Positions 41,486 to 53,406 of a stretch of 64,000 nucleotides of DNA are shown in pieces. This DNA comes from Symsagittifera roscoffensis (taxonomy: Eukaryota; Xenacoelomorpha; Acoela; Convolutidae), in contig NC_087067.1 of the NCBI RefSeq assembly GCF_963678635.1, forward strand, positions 20,022,596-20,086,595, read 5' to 3'. Under the pieces are notes generated by a model that was given only the letters and a program-made list of their open reading frames with translations, was not told where the DNA came from and did not search any database. Every line of letters starts with the position of its first letter. Position 1 is the first letter of the stretch. The translations under genes and the position numbers were made by a program.

Positions 41486-42384
41486 ACTAGTTATTGGAGA
41501 GGACAGCGACTGATTAAGTCTGGTTTGTGACGAGGACGAACATCACCTAAGCAATCACAGCAACGAAAGCAACAGTATGCAGGAGGCGCAAAGAGGGAAG
41601 TTCAACCAGCACCAATGAGTGGGTGAGTAGATATCCAGATCATCAGGCTCCGATGATTATGTGTTGATGTCCAGCAGGAGGTAGAACGCAATTGAGTTGA
41701 AGATTCCGAATGCCAGGGTCCAAGCGGAAGCAGCGTAGAAAGATGTAGCTGTGGGTTGAAAGTGGGTCCCTTACCACCATATTTAGCATGAACGACCTGA
41801 AAGCAACAAACTTACAATTACAACTGAAGAATGAAGAGTTTCCAAATTACAATAACAATAGAATACATATCTTGGGTCGATCGCACTGAATGGATGGGTG
41901 ACACAAGTTAAGGTGTCCGTAATAATGGAGTATTGACTGTCAATTCTGGGACTCAATCGGATGCAGAGCAAGGGCAAAGTAAAGCGAATACAATGACAGA
42001 GGAGAGGAAAACAATGACCGTGCAGATGCGCTAGACGAGAGGCAGCTATACTTTTGTAATTTATTTCAAAATGCATAAAGACTTAATATTTTTATTTTTC
42101 TAAAATCGGTACAGCAAAAAGGGCGTAGGGTCCATATCAGCCATTAGGAAAATTAGATTTGGAAAAAAAACGTGCTCCAAATCGGAAAGACTTATAATTA
42201 ACCTGAAAAAATCTTAGGACAATAATTTCATGCACCTAAAATAAGCTCAGTACAAAAAGACGGATATAAAAATGGGCATTGGAATTATGAGAGTTAAACA
42301 AACAGGTACACAAAACCAACTACCAAAAGGCAAACAGCCAACGATTAGTTGACAGAATCAACCAAATAATTGCGGTACAAAAAA

Positions 42385-42890
42385 CGTGCGAAATGAACTT
42401 CACTACCTTGGATTTTACATACGCATACAGGCAAGTAGCATTAAAAAAAAGGAACAATGCAAATTTTTCTGAGTGAGGGATGGGAAATCGACGGGAAACT
42501 ACCGTTTTAAGAACAATGTCTAAGTTCTAAGGACATTGCGCGCGGATAATCAAAACATTATCGATACGTTGCTGAAAGAATTCCCAGATGCATATGCATT
42601 CGTTGATGACCTTTCATTGGTGTATAAGGACAGAAAAATTCAAAAAATCACGCTGATCAAAAAAGATTCCAAAAAATGGATGTCGTTTAAGCCGCTCTGA
42701 ATCTACGGAAAATTAATTTAAAAAAGACGAGTGCGAGTGGCTCGGTTTTATCATCGGGAAAACGGAAGAACGCCACTAGTAAGAAAAACGCAGGATATCG
42801 AAGATTTGAAGCCACCTAAAACCAGAAAAAAGTAAAATCACTCAAGGGATCAGTCATAAAATTGATGGAAGTTAGCCCACCGTTAATACA
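42385..42890 (+). pseudogene. Gypsy reverse transcriptase remnant
   Basis: LDFTYAYRQVALKK (the LDxxxAYxQIPL block, holding the first catalytic Asp) lies near 42410-42450. AFVDDLSLVYKDR (the YxDD active-site block, with F-V-D-D) lies near 42595-42635, and CEWLGFIIG in another frame near 42735. Then come TPLVRKTQDIEDLKPPKT and a KSLLGSVNYL-like stretch near 42770-42870. The motif order and spacing are those of Ty3/Gypsy. Stops and frame changes inactivate it. Confidence 0.8.
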
Positions 42891-42914
42891 TTCACTAATC
42901 CTCGAAAAATAGTT

Positions 42915-43230
42915 TTTATGGCACAGTCATACGATATTGGCTTCCAGCAGCTGAAACTGGTGTTGAAAAACTTCGTTAAGCTGAAGCATTTTGACATACA
43001 CCGTGAAACGCGACGGACAGGGCGCGGTATTAGAGCAGCAAAGCACGGAACAATGCCATCCAATCTCATTTGCTTCAGGATACCAACATGCGGCAAAAAA
43101 GGAGTTCTACGAACAAACTAGAATTACTAGCAAACTTTTTCTCAAATACCCATCCGTGCATTTTTTCACGGTAATGTTCGACAATAAGGCACTACTGATA
43201 CTCTTGAAATCGTTCCAAACGTAAAAATAC
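42915..43230 (+). pseudogene. Gypsy RNase H remnant
   Basis: Across two frames the stretch reads KLVLKNFVKLKHFDIHRETR, then GAVLEQQSTEQCHPISFASG and YQHAAKKEFYEQTRITS, then FFTVMFDNKALLILLKSF. This corresponds to the xVxxDASxxGxGAVLxQ, PIxFASRxLxxxExxYxxxExE and FxVxTDNKALxxL blocks of Gypsy RNase H. The central Asp of DAS is lost in the broken segment. Confidence 0.8.
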
Positions 43231-43699
43231 CTCTTTTTTAGACTAACGCGATGATACGACCGCTTAGGGCCAAATAAACTTTGATCACCATCAGCGATTG
43301 AAAACGGGCATGGTGGATTTCTTTTAGCGAAAACGAGATGAGTGGTTTACTTGTAGCTATTCGACCTTCACATTAGCAAATACTAAAATGATTAATGGCG
43401 CATTGAAACCTTGAGAAGAATGAAAAAAGAAAAACCCTGGGTGCCTGATAGTCATGAAGACTTTCAAAAAAACCGACAGTTGAGAGTGACCATTCTTGCA
43501 ATTTGCTCACAGACAATCAGAGGGCGAATTACGATGAATATGCAAATTACTAGTAAGATTCATTTGTGCGCCAGAAGACTTGACGTCATTCAATTGGCAC
43601 TCAGCCAGTCAAACGTAGGAAGTTTGTACATCGAAGTATATGTTCAAGTACAAGCAGCCCAAGGTCCGACTGTGTGCTCATGCTGATACATGCAATTGT

Positions 43700-44470
43700 T
43701 TCATTAAATTCAAACTTTTTCCAAAATGTCGAACTCTGTTTCTCCGGAAAGACTGCAGGTAGCTAAAACACTTACAAAAGTAAGAACTATACCCAATCGG
43801 GAACGTAAATCTTAAAGTAGTCTTGAATAGACTCACAAGCCAACCCCGTACTCTTAGCTCGGACATTAAAATAACTCCCCTCCTCAAAGGCAGGTTAAAT
43901 CAGATGCGTCTGAAAAGTGAATACTATCCTTACCTTCCCACATCAATCAATGGGCTCTCGTATCTCTTGTAAATAGCGAAAAATGGCTCTATTCAATGAT
44001 ACCTACAGACTGTCGTCCCCTATGGAAGTAAGAGTATCCTGACTTCCTACTTCTCAAGCTGGTCGAGGCCAACATAGAAGAGGATCCGATCCTCAAGACA
44101 ATTTGGGATGCGATCAGAGACAAAGACCCACTGACCATGGAAACGTTTACCCACGCGCTTATGAATGAACGATCGGTTACCAACCCCAAAAACCATGTCT
44201 AAATTGTTGTTGAACAGACTCCGCTCTAAACAACATGGGAGGGATAAAATGTTTGCAGCGGCAAAAAGATACGGATTACGGAACAAGTAACAACCTGATG
44301 AACTTATCCAACAGTACTTTTGCGGTCCTGTTAACTATGTTTACGGTCAAAAGATCTACGTTTTCATGGCAGTTGGCGCTTTTTCGCATTGGTCATCGAC
44401 CTACGTCTAAACATGCAATAATTAAAAAAAACGTACTAAAATTCCTAAGGAAATAAAAAGCGACGCTCGG
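43700..44470 (+). pseudogene. Gypsy pol remnant between RNase H and integrase
   Basis: LLKLVEANIEEDPILKTIWD and AIRDKDPLTMETF near 44050-44150 resemble the spacer and pre-integrase region of Gypsy pol, where EExxDxxLxxIxxAIxxxDW-type sequence precedes the HHCC finger. I cannot recognise the DDE core; it appears deleted or too decayed. Confidence 0.4.
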
Positions 44471-45726
44471 GCAAACCCCAACTAGGAAATGAATAATGAA
44501 AAAACTCAATTAAAAAATCACCAGTGAAAGACTATCGAACAACAGGTATGGTCGGAAGAACCATCGGCTCTCTGAACACTTACATATTAATTCCGAGAGA
44601 AAAAAGAAAACAGAAATTCAAAAGTATGATTGCGTGAGTATTAAGAAGTCTTCATTGAAAAATCCAGACGGGACAAACGTATTAAAACAGAAATTACAAT
44701 TTTAAGATGAGGCCAACGGACGGCCGGAGGTCGTGATAACCATGGACAATTGGGAGAAGAAGAGCGACTTAAATTTTGCCCCACAAAACAGGAGGATACC
44801 CAGGGTGCTGGACGAGAATGAGCCAGAGGAAGAAAGAGTCGAATTGACCCACCCTAATGCACCGTCATGGCTAAAACGACACAGGACGCCTAGCACTCTG
44901 ATATACAACAAAACAGGGGCAACTGACCCTTAGCACGCAAGAATGTTCAACTGGCTGTCTACAAAAAATGAGAATTAACTCCAGATACAGAGAAATTAAA
45001 TCCTTTAGATCTGAAACAGACGAGAAACTGGCCCAAACAGGAAAAACCAAGGGCCTTAGTTCAACGGTACTCCAACATTTCGACGAACAGCGGAAGAGCA
45101 CTTCCGATAGGTTCAGAAGAACCTATTCAAAAACTGCTGAAAATACGGTCGGAAATGGATCCGGAAAGCAAACGAAAAAAAATGAATTGTAGAATCGAGT
45201 AGCGAGTACAAAAACGAAGACAACGACGAGAACCAATCAAAAAACACGATAAGCGAGAAAAAAAGTTGTCCACGTGGAACACGCTGGTGACAAAAAAGAG
45301 AAGGCGCAAACGCCGGAATCATCGGTAAACGAGCGAGCGGGTACATTCGTGTAGAAAAAAAACCAGGAGAGACGACCCGAAGATCAACAAAACAGAGCAA
45401 GGAATCACCGAGGCTTACAGTTTCACTGAGAAAAAGTAAAAGCGACCAGAAAAACTCGGGAGAAGCCGATGGAGAGGGTCGGAACCTAAAATCGAATAAT
45501 TGAATTGAAAACTAAGCATTGTAAACTGATAAAATTCCACCAAATCATATGTACGCTCAAGCAATATGTGTTTACAATATTTAAACAGGGCTTATGTTAC
45601 TCAATAATTTAAATCTGTGGATTAAAAATACATTCTGGTTATCCCCATGACAAAAAAGGGCAAGTTGTTTTAATTCTGTTAAATTATTAGTTTTAACAAA
45701 AAAACCTGCCAGCTAACCGCGGGACC
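44471..45726. other. 3' part of the Gypsy element, no recognisable domain
   Basis: A charged frame at 44733-44933 (MITMDNWEKKSDLNFAPQNR onwards, rich in Glu, Arg and Pro) may be the decayed integrase tail. The following 550 bp are A-rich and contain no clear open frame. Confidence 0.4.
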
Positions 45727-45836
45727 TCTTGTTTGGCGTATAATGGAAGAACGTGTGCAGATTATATGAAGTAATTGAACCATACAGTTGCCTGGCTACT
45801 TGAGCGTAAAAAACATCCATTTTATTGCCTACATCA
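45727..45836 (+). repeat. 3' LTR remnant of the Gypsy element
   Basis: Homologous to 40683-40794, with CATACAGTTGCCTGGC and CATCCATTTTATTGCCTACA matching the first copy with a few changes. Confidence 0.7.
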
Positions 45837-46370
45837 AGTAAATGGATTAAGAAGTTTGCATTGAAAATTGTTCAAAAATTGGTTATATTGCAAATGGAAT
45901 ACAAGCTGTTAGCGTTAAATTAGCTAATTTTCAAAAACTTCTTGTTTTAATTTGAATTATTGATACAAAAACTTCGTATTAGGGCTTGTTTTGTTTGTTG
46001 TTTTTGTTTTTTGCAACTTAATTTCAGATACCACAAACAACCATCCAAGTTGATCAAATGGCTCATCAAATTTCAGTCGTTCCATTTGTGATTTGAAGTT
46101 TTTTAAAATTTCAAAAAAGTGTCGCGGCCTTGAGAACAATTGGTGTAAATTTTATGTTTTAGTTTAATTTCGAGCGAGTCTCGTTCTTTATACAAAAACT
46201 GAACTTTATTCAAGCTTTTGGGCCATAAAACTTGATTTCGCTTAGGAAAAACTACTTTGGAAGTTCGTTTTTTGTGCTTCCTTGACAATGATTTTTTTTT
46301 AATTTCAAAATTTTGTGATAAAAAGTTACAAAAAAAAACATTTTTACAAAGTTTTTATTTTGTTTGTTGC

Positions 46371-47242
46371 CCGCACTGGAGTTTAATGTATGATAACTGA
46401 TTATATTGTCATTTTTTAACTACCCATAAAATTAAAAATGTAGTCGAATAAAATCTATTAAAAATGGTTTATAATCGTATTCTTTTTTCAAATAAAAAAC
46501 CCATTAAAATTAATTATTATGGATAATAGTCCTTGATAAATGATTTATAATCATTATATTCTGTGTGAATATAATCCATTATAATCAATTATAATCGATT
46601 ATCGTGGTTTTTGTGCGAGGTTTTTGGTGAATATTGCAAGTTATCTCACTTCCTGTTTAGTGCAGTTGCCACAGATTACGTTTCATAAATTTAAGTTTTC
46701 ACATAAGATTTTAAAAATTTAAATTTCTCAACTTTTTCAATTTGGCAGTTTAACATTTTTTTAACGGTTACTTTTTTACCATCGCCATAGTTATATTTTA
46801 CTATTCGCCCACTAAATCCCCCCGCCTACTGCCCCTCCCCCTCTCACTACCCCTGTGACATACATAAACTGGTCCATCACCACTTCTAACAAGATCCCCT
46901 CTCCAACCCCCACCTCACTGTTTAGGCCATCGCGGCCGTGGTGGGGGGGGGGGGGGGGCGGTTGCAGGTCACTGGACTGTTTATACGCCCAAGTAGTGGA
47001 GTTAAACAGGGTGGGGGGGGGGGTTCTGCAAAAAAAATAATAATTTCCATGGATTTTTGTGGCCTAAAAAATCGATTATATTTTCAAAACAATCGATTAT
47101 AATGGATTTTAAAATGTTGAAATTAAACGATCATAATCCCCTAAAAATCCATTTTCATGGTTGAATGGGCCATGAAAATCGATTAAGTGGGTTAAGTTTT
47201 TGTGGGATATAATCGATTATTTCCCATTAAACTCCAGTGCGG
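46371..47242. mobile_element. 872-bp inverted-repeat element filled with ATAATCGATTAT motifs
   Basis: CCGCACTGGAGTTTAATG at 46371-46388 has its exact 18-bp reverse complement at 47225-47242. Inside are many direct and inverted copies of AATCGATTAT, TATAATGGATTT and GGATTATAATC-type sequence on both flanks, and a central 160-bp C/G-rich core with G18-like runs near 46943-46959 and a second run near 47010. There is no coding frame. Possible duplicated TTG or GTTG at the ends is too short to decide the class. It is probably a non-autonomous DNA transposon. Confidence 0.85.
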
Positions 47243-48640
47243 TTGGTCATCCATTTTTGAAGACAAAAATGATATCGATTATGCCTAGTTCATTACTTTT
47301 CGTTTGAATAGCTCTGATACCACGCAATAGAAACGGCTCTTATTTTTCGACTTTTTTAAGCTCTCCCAAGTCAAAACTTTGACCAAACCTTATTTGCTGC
47401 AGGCAAATTTTTTCTTAAAAAGCATGTAAAAAAATCATTCTGTTTCATGAAAAATTGATGAACGTCTGATGAAAACTGGTGTGGGTTCCGCAAAAAAGAA
47501 GCATGTAAATCATAATCATAATAATGATAACAAATTTTTTGATAACAATTTTCGTTTCTGCGACTCGTAAAGGAGCTATCAAAGGCTGCTAAGCCTGGGC
47601 TGCTAAGCATGTCTAAGAGTATTCCGAGTGTATACCTAAGTTTGTTCAGGCTGAACTTCTCGATCACCAACGTGAGTAGTTTGGGATGCGAAGGGGTGGG
47701 CAAACCAGATGCGAACAGCTTCACTGTCGGCTACCAGAGTCCCCCCATGCCGCTTCCATGTTCAAATTCGGCAAATAGCAGCGGCGGCAGTGGCAAACTC
47801 TCCTTCTACGTAATTCATGTCTTCTTTTTTTAATTTTGTCTGATTTATTCAATTTTCATAAATTTAATCAGTTTTCAAAATCAACAATTTTCGTAAATTA
47901 TTGTTGCTGAAAACCTGATAAAAGCTGGTAGTGGTTCCGCAATTTAGAGGGTTTTGATATCTGAATGATGTTGATTCTTTCCAATTATATTGAGATTTTA
48001 AAAATGAATAAAAAAAATGTATTCTCAAAAAATAACTAAATGCGAAATGATGAAAATGCGCTTTTACATATCGATAGACATATTATCCCTTCTTTTTCTG
48101 GTCGCCTTTTTTTTTTTTTCACGTTCAATTTTAATTTTCGCGGCTTGACCTTTGAGTTCATTTTATAACGGACCTGAGAACAGACCTGTAGGCCCAATGT
48201 TGCTCTCCTACGCTGTAAAACTGTTGGTGTGATTTGTAAATTTATTAACTACATACAATGGAATTGCATGAAAACAATTTATTATTATTATAATCGAATA
48301 GCAAAAGTGTGAATGTCACAAAAAACGTGATCGTCTTCCAGTTTCCAAAGTGGATTTTTATATTCAAGAGTTGCCAGCTTAATTACAAATGTGCATATTG
48401 ATCCATTTTTCTCAACTGGGCAATGGACCAATCATAAATTTTTCGTGTAATTCAAAGAACTTTAAAGGCATATATAATTCGTTAAAATTCGAAAGTTTTT
48501 CAAAGTAATTTTTTTGATTCCTTATGCGTTCATTACTCTTTTCTAACTGTTAGTTGCCTACTATGTTTTCAATTAGAATCTGTTGGCCTAATAGTATTAA
48601 TTATTTTAAGGTATAATCTATCAATCTGTTAACGTGCGTT
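47243..48640. other. No recognised gene; GC-richer island (47,575-47,815) between direct repeats
   Basis: Direct repeats CTGATGAAAACTGGTGTGGG and CTGATAAAAGCTGGTAGTGG, each continuing TTCCGCAA, lie near 47468 and 47914. Between them is an island richer in G and C than its flanks, open on both strands: SSLGCEGVGKPDANSFTVGY on plus and LPTPSHPKLLTLVIEKFSLN on minus. Neither translation is recognisable. It could be a captured exon or a pseudogene; I cannot decide which strand. Confidence 0.35.
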
Positions 48641-48653
48641 AATATTTTTCAAG

Positions 48654-48813
48654 TGTCAGATGCCAGCTGCAATCAACTGGGGGGACACTGCAGTCTTATT
48701 CATGGGGGCATATGTGACCCAGATCAAAGTACTCCCCTCTCCCCGCTACGCAGTCGACCCCTCTGCAGACGATCCTGCCAGGACTTTCGCCCTGTTTCCA
48801 CCACTTGAGCAAG
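48654..48813 (+). CDS. Orphan exon candidate
   Basis: A GC-rich island in AT-rich DNA is bounded by a plausible acceptor (AATATTTTTCAAG ending 48653) and a good donor (CAAG|GTCAGTG at 48814). One frame is open throughout: CQMPAAINWGDTAVLFMGAY, then VTQIKVLPSPRYAV and ARTFALFPPLEQ. A second frame is open nearly to the end and is cysteine-rich (SDASCNQLGGHCSLIHGGIC, later LCRRSCQDF) but reaches TGA before the donor. No partner exon was found, and it does not fit in phase with the exon at 38923. I do not recognise the family. It may belong to a gene with other exons outside the window, or be a relic. Confidence 0.45.
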
Positions 48814-48872
48814 GTCAGTGAAGTAAAGATGAGTCCAAAAACTAATGAGTTTCTACGAAACAGAAATCTTAC

Positions 48873-49282
48873 CAGATGGGCGGATATAGAGGGAAGGGGA
48901 GGATATTGTTTCGTTTAAACTCTAGCAGTATCGAATTTAGGGGGTATGGTTTTTTTTCTTCAGGATTTCGACCCTCTGGCCACCCAAAGGATCTCCTCTT
49001 TGACACTATTTTAGGGTATCCATTTTTGCTGAACCTTCAGGTAACTTTGAAGGAGAGCGTGTGCCGAAAAAATTTAATTTGTTAGTCAAAACTTTCCAAA
49101 AAGTACCTAAATCGCCTGTCTCCAGTTTTTTTCAATCTTTTGTCTGCGACTCACAAAATTTGGTCAAAACAGGGCCTATATTGTGATTTGGGAGCTCGTA
49201 GGAACAATTTGGTCAACTTTAACCTTATAAAGAAAGTCGACCAAATTTTCGAAATACGCCTCAAAACCTAGAGCCGCCCCTG
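48873..49282 (-). mobile_element. hAT-type MITE (GGGCGGAT family), copy 3
   Basis: The left end CAGATGGGCGGATATAGAGG and the right end, read in reverse complement, CAGGGGCGGCTCTAGG are inverted. Inside, CAGGATTTCGACCCTCTGG and TTTTAGGGTATCCATTTTTG match reversed phrases of the tandem array (GGTCGAATCCCTGAGG, GGATATTTCA). The length of about 410 bp agrees with the other two copies. The flanking octamers do not match convincingly, so the target duplication has decayed or the left boundary is off by a few bases. Confidence 0.65.
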
Positions 49283-50155
49283 CTTCGGTTATGCTTCGGT
49301 CATTTTGTATTCGGGTATGTTTTAGTTTTGTTATTTTTCTTTTTGTTTTGCATGGTACCCCAAATAATCATCGGAATGGGTTGAGTAATATTTTAAATTA
49401 GAGTTTTTTCAATCGCAATTCTAACAACGCTAGGAAAATTTGAAAAAAAAAAATTCTCAGTGTGGGGAAAAACCGGTTAAAAAATTACAATTTTGAGCTA
49501 CTTAGGTTTGTCAAAGAAAGCAGGCTTTTAATAACTTATGCAAACTAAATCTAAGCCGTGAAAACTTAATTACACTCGAGTTAAGGTAGTTATTGGAATT
49601 TTTAGCGCTTTTTTAAAAATCAAAAAATTCAAAAAGCCAAAAAAACGTTCTGCAAAAAAATATAAAACTTTTCAAATTTTGCTTGCAACTTATCTTGTTT
49701 TTCCAAAAAATTTTCTACAAAAATGTTTTTCAACTGGCTTACTTGACTATGACTGTCGAATATAATTATATTTTATTTTTTCATTCAGAGCTTATGCATG
49801 AAAAAACGACAAATTAAAAAAATTCAGTGCTATTTGCACAGGAACAGGCTATGCTTGCTTTAAATTGACTAATTCTTTCATGTAAAGCATTCTTTGGTGC
49901 AAATGGAAGCCGAATTAGGTAGAAAGAGCCATGAAAGTATAAAATTGTTCAAAGACAGGTTGATATGATTCTTAAGAAATTTTTTCTGAAAAATGAAAGT
50001 ATTTTGAGTTTTTTGCAATGAATTCAAGTTTATTGGAACATTTTTTCATGACCGAAATTAAAAATAAAAAACTGTAATATGGTACTCCTTTTAACCTAAC
50101 TATAATTGTTTCGAGGCAGGCAGTAAGGACTTGAGAAAAAAATTATGAGATAACT
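49283..50155. other. Gene-free AT-rich DNA
   Basis: No coding sequence, element end or RNA gene recognised. Confidence 0.5.
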
Positions 50156-50159
50156 AATC

Positions 50160-52210
50160 CTTTTTGACTGATATTTTTATATCCTTCGAAAAGTGTTGTT
50201 GTCCTGAGCTTAAAACTAAAATAATATTTCACTTGTGATCATTTTTGAGAAAAACGTGGGGGTTTACAAATTGCCAATTTAGCCAATTTGGGACAATTAA
50301 CACGATACCTTTTTTGCGCTATTAACCCGTAAACGGCTACTTAAGCGGTCAAACATTTTCAATTTAAATTATTTCCATTTCTCTCTTAAAACTGCATCCT
50401 GATTGGTTGAAAAATTGCATATCTCAATTTGTGAAAAAACAAACGAGCAAGTATATTTTATCTCTTAAATCAATTTAGGGGGAAGTGTTCCAATGCTCCA
50501 TGTAAAAAACTCCAATGGTCCATGATGCAACTAAAAATCCATTGTATGGGTCCTTTATAGCTTGCCACTATTCATTTTTAGCTTGTCATTGAAAAATTAT
50601 CTGTGTGTAGATCCCTTGGATCTTATGCGTTGAACGGCTCAAAATTAGAAAATTAGACAGAAATTTTATTTCAAATTGAACACACGTAATCAACATACAA
50701 TTACTTCAATTATTACATATTATACGAGCCAATCAGGATTAATCTCAGTATCAATCGTAATGGTTGACCTAGTTGCTCGAATATGATTGGTTAATATTAG
50801 CCAATCAGGATCAGTTTCAGTTTTAGATTTCATTTTGCTTCAAATTTGATTTTTGGGCCGTTTAACGCATAAGACCCGATCCCTTTCCCGCGTGCACATC
50901 TGTCAAAATGAATATAATACACGCAGAAGAGCATTGCGGCTAAACTCTTTTAAATTCCGTATTTTCTGAGAAACTTGCTGTAGCGACTGTTGGAAAACCA
51001 AATTTTTCCATTACAATTTTGTCTATATCATTTGTAATGTAAGCAGGGCAATTTTAGCTCAATTCAAAATGCACAAAAATATTCATAAAAAATTTGAGAA
51101 AAAACAATAAAATACTTAAAAAAAGATTGGTGTTTTTGAAAATGTTTCGACTTACAAATTTAAAAAAAGTAAATAAGTTAAGCCTTTTGAATTCCGTTTT
51201 TGATTAAAAAATTTTTCACGATTCTTGAAGTAAATGATTCGAGAGACTAACAAGCGTTCTGTTTAGCAATTTTTTCAGAGTAAACATAAAAACAGTTTTC
51301 AAGACAAACTGCAAAAAATTAAATTGAAACTTGAGAATTCAGAATGTGATTTTTAAAAAGCTACGAAAAAATGAAACAACCTAATTATGCATCTCCAAAT
51401 CAATCGTAGAAAATTAAAACATTCTATTTTAGATATAAACAAGACTGCTCATACATCAGAGTGAAACATCGGGGTGTTCCAGTTGCAATTTGAGTCAATA
51501 TAAAAGTTTTATGGGAGTCAAACTGACGAAATGATCAAAAAAAAAATAGTTAAAAGATTATACGGTTTTTTAAAAAATTTTCTTCAATTTATCCCCCAAC
51601 ACGCTAGTGTAAACTAAATCGAAATGTACTTAGTGTCTTGTTATTTATTGATACGACAAAATGGCTTGCCTCATTTCTATTTGGATGCATATATCTGCCG
51701 CTTACGCGTGTTATAAGAACGCAACGCATTGCGGTTTAATTATCCCAAATTAGCAATTTGCAAACGGCCATAACTCAACGAAAAATGGTCACCGGTGAAA
51801 TTTTTTTCAAGACAACAAAATCTCTTAGATGGCATACAAAGGTTCAGACAAAAACAGTAAAAAAAACTACCCCTAGCACAATTATTCCACTTTTTCGTCT
51901 AAAGTCGGACAATAATCATGCCGTTGAAAGTTTGTAAATCATAAGTTTTCAATCAATCAGAATGCAGTAATTTTGAAAAAAGTAGAAATAAATTAAGATG
52001 ACTAGATAATTCACCGCTTATATTGCTGCTTTAGCGTTAATAGCGCAATAATATCTCGTGTTAGTTACCCAAAATGGTTAAACTGGCAGCCAAAAAGCGT
52101 ACATCTTGACAAAAAAATCACAAGTGAAACGTCTTGTCAATTTTGAGCTCAGATCAACAATATTTTTCGAAGGATATAAAAAAATCGTATAAATGGCTAG
52201 ATATCCAATC
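50160..52210. repeat. CTTGAGCTC repeats in inverted arrangement, possible 2-kb composite element
   Basis: Left: TTTTTATATCCTTCGAAAAG and GTTGTCCTGAGCTTAAAA, continuing into the GGGGGTTTAC and GCGCTATTAACCCGTAAACGG blocks (50185-50345). Right: the same blocks in reverse, twice, at 51700-51890 and 52035-52190, ending TTTTTCGAAGGATATAAAAA. The outer copies face each other like long terminal inverted repeats of about 170-190 bp. The interior (50360-51690) has no recognisable coding sequence. No target duplication was identified. Confidence 0.6.
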
Positions 52211-53400
52211 AATAATTAGAATGGGTGAGGCAAGTTAGAAGGCAGTCGTCGGAGCATTGAAAGCGGTTTCTGTCTAATTCTAACAACCTTCCGAATTTTT
52301 TGGAAAAAAAAATTCGAAAAAAATTCTTCAAAAGATAGTTTTTTCGCAGATTTCAAATAAGAATTGTTTGCTTAGAGGATATAAAACGTTTTAGGAAATG
52401 TTTTTAATATGTTCATTTTGTTGTTACAGGGCTCTCAGCCGTTGGCTGGCTATGTTTTAACCTTCAATAACATAGCATAGTAGTAGCAGAGCCATTTTTT
52501 CAGCACCAAACTTGAGCATCGTATTAAGGTAACTGGGTTGCATTGGAAGATTTTGGCCACTTTTAGTGTAGTAAAATTTCTCCTAATAAAAGAAATAAAC
52601 TTCAAACGAATTTTCGTGGACCCATATCTGAAATTGCGAAACGAATAATTGAAAATGTTTTTCAACATGTAAAATTTCATCAAAACTTCATCGAAAATCA
52701 TCTGGATCAGTTCTTGTTTTTTCAAACTTCTCTAAATCTCTTCTAATTTTAGTAAGCAATAAAAAAAACAATAATTTGACATTTGACATTTATTTCAAGC
52801 AATTAGTTTTCAAGGTGGAAAATACTCGTACAGCAGTTATCGAGCTGCAAAAAAATTAGTTTACGCGAAACAAGTTGCCTTGATGGAAAGTTTTGGCTAG
52901 AGCTCCACCAAAAATGTCTGATTAGAGGACTTTAAAACCAAACTTCAACTTTGAATAGCGGATTTTTTCAGGGTTTGTTTCGTTAAATTGCTGATTTGAA
53001 AAAAACTGTACTCCCTAAATTTTTCGAATAAAAGAGTTTCAAAGGTTTTTGCTATTGAATTTTATTAACTGAACAAAATTTCTCTAATAGTTTGTAGTCC
53101 ATGTCAAACTTGAATAAAAAATTTCCCAAAACAGGTACACTAATGGGTTTGTAAATGAATTCTAGGAACATGATGGACAGATTTTCCCGCAAGGCAAACC
53201 GTAGCGCAACACGCTGTCAAAAATTTGGAGTTTAAGAACCGCTCAAAGCATGTAAGAATACTTTTGCGGCGCTTTACAGATGCTGGATACTCAAGCAAGC
53301 GCTCTTCAAATGCTAAACTCTTATGACTTATACATCTTTTGTATTGCGCAAAGCTTTATACAATATGTGACTCGATCAAGTGTTTGAAGATTCCCTTCTG
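52211..53400. other. Gene-free AT-rich DNA
   Basis: A 91-codon minus-strand frame at 52450-52725 is Lys/Phe/Ile-rich without recognisable motif. I see no element termini. Confidence 0.5.
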
Positions 53401-53406
53401 TTCTAG

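Larger units (their letters stand above)
40683..45836 (+). mobile_element. Decayed Ty3/Gypsy LTR retrotransposon
   Basis: Related end segments (about 40683-40794 and 45727-45836) enclose remnants of gag, reverse transcriptase, RNase H and the pre-integrase region in Gypsy order. TGGTGCAGCCAACAG follows the first end segment directly, as a primer-binding site would. Stops and frameshifts occur throughout, and the two end segments differ clearly, so the copy is old. Total length of about 5.2 kb is near normal for the group. The GC content and codon use inside differ visibly from the AT-rich flanks. Confidence 0.8.

Noticed and set aside
44702-45400. Several minus frames
   Set aside because: They are shadows of Gypsy element sequence, Ser/Phe/Arg-rich without motifs.
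47371-47833. Overlapping frames on both strands (47371-47724 minus, 47609-47833 plus)
   Set aside because: Neither has a recognisable domain or splice support; I describe the island without calling a gene.
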